This document shows, one piece after another, positions 28,218 to 34,999 of a stretch of DNA of 64,000 bases. The stretch is from assembly GCA_001247695.2 (NCBI GenBank), contig LGRX02003535.1, positions 1 through 64,000 of the forward strand. The letters run 5' to 3'. The translations under genes were made by a program, and so were the position numbers. This stretch comes from Cymbomonas tetramitiformis. Its lineage: Eukaryota; Chlorophyta; Pyramimonadophyceae; Pyramimonadales; Pyramimonadaceae. The notes beneath the pieces are model-generated. The model worked only from the letters and a program-made list of their open reading frames with translations. It had not been told where the DNA came from and searched no databases. Within the stretch, counting starts at the first letter, position 1. Each line of letters starts with the position of its first letter.

Positions 28218-28848
28218 AGGCAGCCTGGACCACCATTTTTCTAAGTCCCCCCGAGCTACACGCGAGATTTTTTACCTTTGCTCCCCAGCTGCGTTTCTCT
28301 GCCAGCACGAAGTAGAGCTCCCGTAGGTAGAGCCGCGCCGCTGGTACTGCTAAGTACACGGATTGGCAGAGTCCCGTAAAGGAAGCCAGTCTCCTGGCAG
28401 GAATCCACCTCCGATTTCTCGCTGCGTCGCACAGGATCTCCTTCGCCTTGGTGTAGATATTGTGCACCCGTCGTTCTGTTACACGGAATTGTCCCAGCTT
28501 CAGGTCCACCTCCAACCCGAGGTGCTCCACCACCTGTGTAGGCTCCCATTGGCCCTTCTTCTCGTTCCGCCCTAGGCCCAGTCGATGAAGCACCAGTTGA
28601 ACTTTTTCTCGACGCAGAAAGCCTTCTCGCTGAGAGTCGACCAGCACCAGAAAATCGTCCATGTACGGTAGTACTCGCATTCCGCTGTGACGGTTCGCGT
28701 TCCCGCCAGCACCACCGGTCCTGCGACGGACTGACCATCGCTGTCGTACTGCGGAACCGTCCCGCAGCCTCTTGATTTCTCTGCGATCTTCCGCTGCCTG
28801 TGGAGAACGTAGAGCTTCCACCATCACGCGTACGAGCTTGCAGAACAC
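27811..28848 (-). CDS. RT motifs C and beyond (DIRS-like element, middle segment)
   Basis: The start is FCKLVRVMVEALRSP, which continues motif B from the upstream segment across an in-frame UGA. It carries RT motif C VLPYMDDFLVLVDS and then LGLEVDL and RLASFTGLCQSV, the connection toward RNase H. Near 28237 homology passes into the 28217-27372 frame; the remaining codons to 27811 are out of frame. The product would be the palm/thumb of a DIRS/Ty3-type RT. Confidence 0.75.
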   Translation of the reverse strand: MFCKLVRVMVEALRSPQAAEDRREIKRLRDGSAVRQRWSVRRRTGGAGGNANRHSGMRVLPYMDDFLVLVDSQREGFLRREKVQLVLHRLGLGRNEKKGQWEPTQVVEHLGLEVDLKLGQFRVTERRVHNIYTKAKEILCDAARNRRWIPARRLASFTGLCQSVYLAVPAARLYLRELYFVLAEKRSWGAKVKNLACSSGGLRKMVVQAACDEQVERAQDLEIPDESEGAHRLFDDGLGRSAKPEVPRARFLARRDAQLAHHTPGAGGRVQDRTGVLAGAGGQGRTALLRQPGGGGNAFALHLQEPGPDEENEETLAATGSARHRVAGSLHPQRGQRVGRQPFSL

Positions 28849-29450
28849 CCTCGGAGCGTCGCTTCACCCGAACGGCATCGCTGAACATTGAAGCAGGTCC
28901 CCTTGCAGGTCGAACTGCATGAAGCGTTGGAAGTCCGGGTGGATCCCCAGCGCATGAAAACCGTCCTGGAGCGCTGGAGGTCGAAGCTGAAGCACCAGTC
29001 GCCCGGTTTCGCCAGTCTCCTTAGTTTCTTCAGCGTCTCCATCTTCACGCGATTTTTCACACACCACTGGTTCAGCCATCGGAAGTCCACCACCAGTCTC
29101 CACTTATTCGTACCCGGTTTTGGCACTAAAAAAGCGTGAGAAACATGAGATCTTCTCGTCGCTCTCGTCCAGGCACCGTTATGTAGCAGCCTTTCCTTCT
29201 CCGCGTCCAGCCACACCTGCTGCTGCCGCGTAGCATCCCTCAGTGACACCCCGTGGTCGAACGGAGGCGGAGGCCCGCGCTTCCACCTCAACTTCACCCC
29301 GTGAGTAATCCATTGCATCACCTCGGAACTGGCGCCCGCCGCGCGCCATGCTCCCCTCCGCTGTCTCACCTGCTGTTGCACGGTGAGTTTCCCCCGCCCA
29401 GCGCCCGGAGAGGGCTGTTGCGCTGGACGGGGTGGCGGCACGCACATCAC
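28824..29450 (-). CDS. RT fingers and motif A (DIRS-like element, first segment)
   Basis: Contains FLVPKPGTNKWRLVVDFRWL and FSFDLQ, RT motifs 1-2 and the start of motif A. An 8-base repeat-like insertion (CTCCAGCG next to CTCCAG, near 28975) then shifts the frame. The correct continuation (DGFHALGIHPDFQRF... to SAMPFG) is in the +1/+2 frame at about 28974-28864, followed by the UGA. The start codon overlaps the gag-like stop in a TGATG arrangement, suggesting coupled termination-reinitiation. Confidence 0.75.
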   Translation of the reverse strand: MMCVPPPRPAQQPSPGAGRGKLTVQQQVRQRRGAWRAAGASSEVMQWITHGVKLRWKRGPPPPFDHGVSLRDATRQQQVWLDAEKERLLHNGAWTRATRRSHVSHAFLVPKPGTNKWRLVVDFRWLNQWCVKNRVKMETLKKLRRLAKPGDWCFSFDLQRSRTVFMRWGSTRTSNASCSSTCKGTCFNVQRCRSGEATLRGCSASSYA

Positions 29451-30448
29451 ACATCGGCCGCGGGCTTTCCGCCCCGGCCCTTGCCGCCTTTTTTGGTAGG
29501 CTTCTTACCGTCCTTCTCCTCGTACTTCTTACGTTCCTTCCAGCGCTGGTCTCGGTCCCGTGGATTCACAACCCGCGTTTCCGCGTTCGCTGCATTTTTC
29601 GACGTAAGGCTCAGCATTGCCTTGCCGCGGTTCTTGTCGAAGTCGTTCAGCCACTGCTGCAACACCTCATCTGCCACCACGCCGTCTGCTGCCTGGTAGA
29701 CTCTGTCCTCCACGAACTGCAGCTTTGCACGTAGAGCGTCCGATCCTCCCCGCTGTGAAGAACCAGGCTCCTGCTCCAGCTGCCCGCGCAGTTCCAGCAT
29801 CGTCCACCTGTTGCACAGTAACGCGTACACGCCGTGCACCGAGTTGGTAACCGTGTGGAAACGTCTCTGCCACTCGCTGTTCGACAAATTGCAGTCCTCG
29901 TTCACGTCCAACGTGTCGTTGCACTCGCTCACCACGTCGTGCAAATAAGACAGTGCTGGAGCCAGAACCAGGCACTCGTATTTCATCGAAGAGTTGGACT
30001 TCTTGGAGAGAGCATCGTACGTCTTGTTGCCGTGCAGGTTGTACAAATGAGGCATTCTCGATGTCAGCGTAGCCGGCCGCGGCGGGAACGGGTTGATTGA
30101 GGCTGCTGGCACGTACGCCAGCTTCCTCCTTCTCTCCAGAAGTTGCTCGGCGGTCTTGGCTACGGTGTCCGGGTCAGAAGTCCCAGGCTTCGCTGCCACC
30201 TTCGCCTCCAACTCCACGTTGATTTGTGCTTGTCGTTGAAGCTCATCACGCAGCAGGCGATGCTCCTCTGCCTGCTGCCTCTGCATTTCAAGCAGCTCCC
30301 CTTGCTGCTTTTGCATGATCAGAATTTGTTGCATCAGCACGTCCTGAGTGGACTGTGCTGCCGGGGAAGGGGAAGCCTGCCCGATGTCTGGCTTCCCCGG
30401 GAGGGGAGGGAAATCCTCTGTAGACTTGCCCTTCGCAGTTCCAGCCAT
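29447..30448 (-). CDS. gag-like ORF of the DIRS-like element
   Basis: 333 residues. The N-terminus is basic and proline-rich (MAGTAKGKSTEDFPPLPGKP). A glutamine-rich coiled coil follows at about 37-85 (MQQILIMQKQQGELLEMQRQ), then a helical domain with LTSRMPHLYNLHGNKTYDAL and SEWQRRFHTVTNSVHGVYAL. The tail is strongly basic (KKPTKKGGKGRGGKPAADV). Size, position and composition fit a DIRS gag. No zinc knuckle is present. The frame is intact, unlike the following RT. The TGA stop overlaps the next ATG (TGATG). Confidence 0.75.
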   Translation of the reverse strand: MAGTAKGKSTEDFPPLPGKPDIGQASPSPAAQSTQDVLMQQILIMQKQQGELLEMQRQQAEEHRLLRDELQRQAQINVELEAKVAAKPGTSDPDTVAKTAEQLLERRRKLAYVPAASINPFPPRPATLTSRMPHLYNLHGNKTYDALSKKSNSSMKYECLVLAPALSYLHDVVSECNDTLDVNEDCNLSNSEWQRRFHTVTNSVHGVYALLCNRWTMLELRGQLEQEPGSSQRGGSDALRAKLQFVEDRVYQAADGVVADEVLQQWLNDFDKNRGKAMLSLTSKNAANAETRVVNPRDRDQRWKERKKYEEKDGKKPTKKGGKGRGGKPAADV

Positions 30449-30708
30449 TCCTCTCCCTCAAAGGAGTCACAGTGAAGTCAATTGTACTGCCGTAGCCGAT
30501 GTGAAGCCGTCGTTTGAAGTCGTAACGCCGTCCCCGCGACTTCGCTGCCAGATCTCCTGTCGTCGTTCGATCGCCGTCGTACAACCTAGTGGTCTAGTCA
30601 CTACCTAATCTACTGTTTACAGGTGAAACAGGTGAAGAAAACCTTACAAAATTGAATTTGCAGTGTGCCTCACAGAGTACCGTAGGTACCCGTGAAGTTC
30701 CTGTTTGC

Positions 30709-30872
30709 AAGAGCAAAAGGAACAGAGCTGAACAGGCGTGTCGCTTCGTGGCTACTTGTACACCCTGTTTGTGTCACGGAGCTACATGTGTCATTCGGCT
30801 CTACTGCAGCAGGAGTCACGGATTCTGAAAGTCCGAAACCACAAAAATTCTGTTGCACTCCAATTTGAACAT
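30709..30872 (-). repeat. DIRS-like split direct repeat A1
   Basis: 164 bp matching 25757-25920; the 5' terminus of the element on the minus strand. The next bases (30873 on) belong to the TTAA-flanked host element. Confidence 0.8.
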
Positions 30873-31170
30873 TATTTGCTTCAAATAAACCCTGTTAGGG
30901 TGCTACATACCCCATATAACCCTGGTTATAGTCCCCCATTTACAAAATGAATGCGACACACAGACACACTCTTTGCCCTTAGGTGACCCCGAAATTGGAC
31001 TTTTAGGGGTTCAAATGTGCATGGCATAAAACCTATTTTTGGGGCGTTAGGGTTGGCCAAAATATTCCCGAAGGGTACCCCATTTACCTCTGCATAGGGG
31101 GGGGTGTAAGACCCCCTCACCCAAACCCCGTAGATTTGCTCAAAATATGTCATGCCAGCATAGGAGTTAA

Positions 31171-31608
31171 TGCCAAACTGCTGTCTGATAAATGCCGTTA
31201 ACAAGTGCAAAGTCAGCTGCTCAGATGCTGCAGTGTTTTAGCAGGTTGGCACTGATTTGCAAAATATCATAGGTTACGCATGGTGCCAACGTTATAAGGC
31301 ATTGAAATTGTGCATGTATATTCAAACTAAGCATATTGCTGATCTTGAGGGCACATTATTGCGAACTATACCCATGCTGTTATCATGTATATCGATGTGT
31401 GGTATTTGCGCACCATCTTGTATTTCCGATATATTTGTGCTATCAGGCACTCGTCTTATGCTCCAATCCTGCACAAATGTGGCATAGCAATAACCAGGAA
31501 TCAATGCGAGCTTATCGAACACTGCGGCGGACAAGTGCCACACTTATATGCTGACAACAAACCTCTGCTCCTTATGATTTGGAACCTGACCAAATTACCT
31601 TACCTTAC
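31171..31608. other. No recognisable gene
   Basis: Several overlapping short ORFs with no motif. No repeat shared with other parts of the window was noticed. Confidence 0.4.
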
Positions 31609-31941
31609 TTAAAAATGGTTTGCAAGGATCTCTCGTCGCGGGGACCTGGTCACAACATACTCAGCGGTATCCTGAAACTGATCCAAGACGTAGAGGTGCT
31701 GTGGGCCGAAGCCCGACTGTCCACGGAACGGAGCTGTGAGAGCGTTCTCTATGACCTTTGGGACCATGTGAGAAACTCCATTTGCGTCTTTCCACTGAAA
31801 GGTCTCCTCCTCTGTCGAGGGTATGGACATTTGGGACATGCCTGAAATTTGTTTGGAGCCAGCCGTCGGACGGTAAGGAAACAGGAAAGTTGGATTGGCT
31901 TGTCTCGAATTTTGTCCGGCCTGAGATACGATTTGAGCCAA
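31609..31941 (-). CDS. Unrecognised 110-aa ORF, possible gag fragment
   Basis: The frame reads MAQIVSQAGQNSRQANPTFL, SIPSTEEETFQWKDANGVSH and ENALTAPFRGQSGFGPQHLY, ending RSPRREILANHF. It is protein-like and hydrophilic but has no identified domain. It lies between a nested DIRS/MITE and a palindrome cluster, so it may be a retroelement remnant. Confidence 0.3.
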   Translation of the reverse strand: MAQIVSQAGQNSRQANPTFLFPYRPTAGSKQISGMSQMSIPSTEEETFQWKDANGVSHMVPKVIENALTAPFRGQSGFGPQHLYVLDQFQDTAEYVVTRSPRREILANHF

Positions 31942-31959
31942 TGAAAATTTGGGACGCGG

Positions 31960-32130
31960 TAATATCCATGGTAATCGACGGTAATTTAGGAAATTACCAT
32001 GGTAATTACCAATTACCGCGGTAATTACCGTGGTAATCCTTAAGTATGGTGGGTAAAACAGTTTTGGGGGTCGGTAATTACTGGTAATTACCTGGTAATA
32101 CTCTTACCAGTAATTACCAAAAAAAATTAC
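31960..32130. repeat. GGTAATTACC palindrome cluster
   Basis: Overlapping copies of GGTAATTACC and its variants (CCATGGTAATTACC, CCGCGGTAATTACCG, CTGGTAATTACCTGG). The array is self-complementary and could form a cruciform. A weaker cluster of TTACCGGTA/TTACCAGTGG words occurs at 60335-60400. Confidence 0.7.
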
Positions 32131-32189
32131 TCCGCAGCCTTAAACTTACTTACTTAATCAGCAAAGCGCGAATCCCAACGGGCGCCGCT

Positions 32190-32404
32190 GTGCCAGGGGA
32201 CAGTGGCCATTTCAAGCCGTTCGATTGGCATATTGTATTCCTACCCAGTGGGGCCGCTCAGTGGAAATGGGCACCGAAAGGGACCCGAGAACCATTGACT
32301 GTGTTCTTTGGAGAGCGAGGGCATAGGTTCTATTATAGCTGGCAGCCTGTTATCGTCATGCCTTCTGGAGCGCTACGCCGCTGGGAGCGCTCGAGGGGCG
32401 GTTT
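32190..32404 (+). pseudogene. ORF interrupted by the Penelope-related element (left part)
   Basis: The frame FKPFDWHIVFLPSGAAQWKW, EPLTVFFGERGHRFYYSW and VIVMPSGALRRWER runs into the left repeat of the element. DNA right of the element resumes TCGAGCGGTTT, matching the left flank TCGAGGGGCGGTTT except for three bases. It opens a frame FLEDATRAKEPVAPFSLPIS...YRGIPYTGRKAIQ (39450-39635). The parts may belong to one disrupted gene or older element, though the frames do not join cleanly. No family is recognised. Confidence 0.35.
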
Positions 32405-32405
32405 A

Positions 32406-33131
32406 AAAAAAATAAACTTTCGCTGTAATACGGTATGTGCTCGAAAGCTGCACGTAGTAGTGTGGTGTAATAAGTACGACCGCAGTGACGGCTCGAAAAT
32501 AACAAGTCAGAACAAGTAGCTTTTGCAATAACAGTTGTGATAAAGTCGTGCTGAGATAATAATATAAAAACCAAAATACTCTGTACAAATAACGATATGA
32601 AATACCGGAGCTAATGCTGGCTACTCATAAGCTTTTCGGTTTGAGCCACAAACCTTCCTCAGTGAGCTTTGCAGGAACTAAAAAGTCAGTCCCAATGTTG
32701 GCTTAGTATGATGCGAAGAACCAAGCTACTGTTGACCATAGTGATAAGATGTACAGTCACAGGCAGTTGGGATACACTCCGATTTCTCTCTAGGCGAGCT
32801 GGCAAATAATTTCTCAAGCAGTTATGCCGTCATAGTCAGATAGCCTAGCACCATACAAAACTCAAAAGCAACTGGGTTGTCACCAAGGCAGTGAGCTGGA
32901 GAGTCTCAGTCAAATGTCTCACGTAATAAGTTCTAAAAATCTTCCACGCTTTTGTAATACAAAGTGACAAAAGTGTCTTACGTAAAAACTTCTGAAAAAC
33001 TGCCACGAGTGTGTAAGACAGTTTGAAATTCTCAACATAAAAGAAAGTAAAAGATAGTAGTCCCCATAAAAACTGAACCAAGTCTCACCCAGGACTCACC
33101 AACCAGGATCACTACCCCAGTGCACCGGCCC
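32406..33131 (-). repeat. Terminal direct repeat (pseudo-LTR), 3' copy
   Basis: Matches 38724-39449 base for base apart from a visible A/G difference. It contains two diverged tandem blocks, AATGTCTCACGTAATAAGTT (about 32917) and AGTGTCTTACGTAAAAACTT (about 32970). The second can pair with GTAAGAC at 33016-33022. In the element's sense it ends in GTTTATTTTTTTT. Confidence 0.9.
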
Positions 33132-33277
33132 GTAGGCCCCTCATTTTCCACCCCACCAGTGCAGACCCAACACAGCCCCCACTTCACTGCATCACCCACC
33201 GCCCTCCGCCGTCCCGCCAGGTGTCTGCCCCATTCCTTCCATAAATCAACACTACATTTTCTCTTCTCCATTGTCAC

Positions 33278-34972
33278 TCACAGCCGAAGACCACACTTCT
33301 CCTTTCGTCGTAGGAGACGGCGCCAGAACCCATCAGGAGAGCGGGACACCATCCTCTCGAGTGCCTCAAAGAGCCAACCCTGCGGGTAGCTTTGCCATCG
33401 AAGCTCACGGAGAACATCAATCACGGCCGCTGCCTTCAAGCCGTTATTCGAGCAGTGTCTCTCCACCCGGTACAAAGCATTCACGGTACTCGCCATTTTC
33501 TGAACTCTACTGCAATCGGAAAAGTATGAGACGAACGGGAAAAAGAGAAGGCTTCCCCGCTTCGTCACACCAGCCTGCACATTTTTAGTGACCATTTTTG
33601 TGCTCACGCCGCCAGAGTCAACTGTCAACTGCATCCCGCAGAACACCCAAGTGAGCCCATCGGAGGTCAGTTCAACCGTCATCCCGTCAGGGTAGCACGC
33701 CTCAAGATAGCCCGTAAAGATTCTCCTCATCGCTTCCCGCCCCGCAGAGTCTCCGCCACGGTCCCAAGCCACCAAGAGTGTGCAATCGTCCATAAGCCGT
33801 GTGCCAAGGATCTTCGCGCCCGATAGCCGCCGGTCCGCCCCCAGAGACATCATCCACTGCATCTCTCCAAAGACACAGACACACTGTGCTAAGCCAGGGC
33901 TCGCGCCGCCACCGATCCCGATACCGCTAGTCTGCCGAACCAGAGTGCCAGCCACACAAAGGTACCCATTGTCTAGGATAAAACGAACGCCCGCCAAGAT
34001 CTGAGCAGGTGTCATTCTTACCGCAACACGTCTGGGTGTACCCGCCTCATACCAATCGACGCCTTTCCTGCCTCTCGTGTTAACGAGCAAACCCGGCCTG
34101 TCGCCCATCGCCATTCTCACCACAAATTCTGTCGCCTGCAGGAGAACCGTGTGTTGCAGCATCACGTACATTTCTTTCACGTCGAAGCTTGCCGCCATCA
34201 CAGTGTCACCCTTGCCGATCGCCGAATTAAACTGCCCGAGCCGACCCGAAATTTCCTGCGTAGCCGCCACGTTAAAGTGTCCACCAAGCTGGCCGATCAA
34301 GAAGCACAAGGCCCGCCCCACCCTGTTCTGCAACATCCTGTCAGGTGCATTAAAACATGGCACGACGGGTCGGCGTTTCTCACATAGGGAGGCATCTTTA
34401 TGCTTCACCATCAGGTAAAGAACACCAAAAGAGCCATCGAGGAAGAACGTCGCCACCTGATCCAGACCCGCCGCCTTATACCGGAGCTTCATTTGCCGAA
34501 CCACCTCTGCGCTGTCAAACTCAACGAGAGAGTAGTTGCCTCCATCCCGCTCAGCACGAAGCCACTCCTGGTAGACGGAAAGGCAAACCCCGAAGCCGAC
34601 TGCCACATTCCTGTCAAGGACCCCCCGAGCTAAGCCAGGCATCCCGTTCAGCAGCCTCCAAAATTCTGTCACCGGTGGGATCACTTCCGTCGAGTCCTCT
34701 GACTGGTATGCCAACTCCGCATCATGCACCGCCGTCATTAGCTTCCCCCCCAGGCTGTTAAGCAGGAGGCCCGCCGCCACTCCCCCCTTCATCAAAACTC
34801 GGAATTGCTCAAGGACCCGCCGCTCCTCCTCGAACGCCCGGACCTGCGGCCTCGCCTGGGCTGCCGCCTGCCAACAGAATTCAACTCCCCAGTCCGCCGA
34901 GTATGTCACCCCCGCATCACTCACCGCCGATCCGAACGCTCCTGACACCCGAGCCAACCCCTGCTGTGTCAC
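33278..34972 (-). CDS. Penelope-type reverse transcriptase (ORF3)
   Basis: 564 residues, intact. RT motifs: LYLMVKHKDAS...RRPVVPCFN (185-208), motif A SFDVKEMYVML (Asp 264), YL....VRQTSGIGIGGGASPGLA (337-362; the Y..Q..G..(M/I)G...(S/A)P..A signature of Penelope/TERT-like RTs), motif C TRLMDDCTLLV (394-397) and WVFCGMQLTV (motif D/E). The N-terminal 180 residues are helical and unassigned. No nuclease is fused; GIY-YIG is on ORF2, whose stop lies only about 27 bases upstream. The tight spacing suggests reinitiation or a common transcript. Confidence 0.8.
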   Translation of the reverse strand: MTQQGLARVSGAFGSAVSDAGVTYSADWGVEFCWQAAAQARPQVRAFEEERRVLEQFRVLMKGGVAAGLLLNSLGGKLMTAVHDAELAYQSEDSTEVIPPVTEFWRLLNGMPGLARGVLDRNVAVGFGVCLSVYQEWLRAERDGGNYSLVEFDSAEVVRQMKLRYKAAGLDQVATFFLDGSFGVLYLMVKHKDASLCEKRRPVVPCFNAPDRMLQNRVGRALCFLIGQLGGHFNVAATQEISGRLGQFNSAIGKGDTVMAASFDVKEMYVMLQHTVLLQATEFVVRMAMGDRPGLLVNTRGRKGVDWYEAGTPRRVAVRMTPAQILAGVRFILDNGYLCVAGTLVRQTSGIGIGGGASPGLAQCVCVFGEMQWMMSLGADRRLSGAKILGTRLMDDCTLLVAWDRGGDSAGREAMRRIFTGYLEACYPDGMTVELTSDGLTWVFCGMQLTVDSGGVSTKMVTKNVQAGVTKRGSLLFFPFVSYFSDCSRVQKMASTVNALYRVERHCSNNGLKAAAVIDVLRELRWQSYPQGWLFEALERMVSRSPDGFWRRLLRRKEKCGLRL

Positions 34973-34999
34973 CGGCCGGTGTTTCGCGGCCGCGCGGTT

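Larger units (their letters stand above)
25566..30872 (-). mobile_element. DIRS-like tyrosine-recombinase retrotransposon with split direct repeats
   Basis: In minus-strand order: repeat A1 (30872-30709), gag-like ORF, RT-RNase H-methyltransferase-like, Tudor-YR, repeat B1 (25948-25921) abutting A2 (25920-25757), then B2 (25593-25566). A1 and A2 are 164 bp and about 96% identical by eye; B1 and B2 are 28 bp and identical. A1-ORFs-B1A2-B2 is the split direct repeat layout of PAT/kangaroo/Ngaro-type elements. The RT region carries three lesions, so the copy is probably inactive. Confidence 0.8.
25245..31166. mobile_element. TTAA-flanked element (piggyBac-type ends) with nested DIRS-like retrotransposon
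   Basis: TTAA-CTCCTATGCTGGC (25241-25257) faces GCCAGCATAGGAG-TTAA (31154-31170). The 13-bp ends are perfect and both are flanked by TTAA, as in piggyBac-type elements. The own sequence of this element (about 25245-25565 and 30873-31166) is non-coding, with G/C runs. The DIRS-like retrotransposon occupies the middle, so it inserted into this MITE. Confidence 0.55.

Noticed and set aside
33278..34972. ORF3 as a telomerase RT
   Set aside because: It is flanked by long direct repeats and accompanied by GIY-YIG and gag-like ORFs; no telomerase RNA-binding domain is visible.
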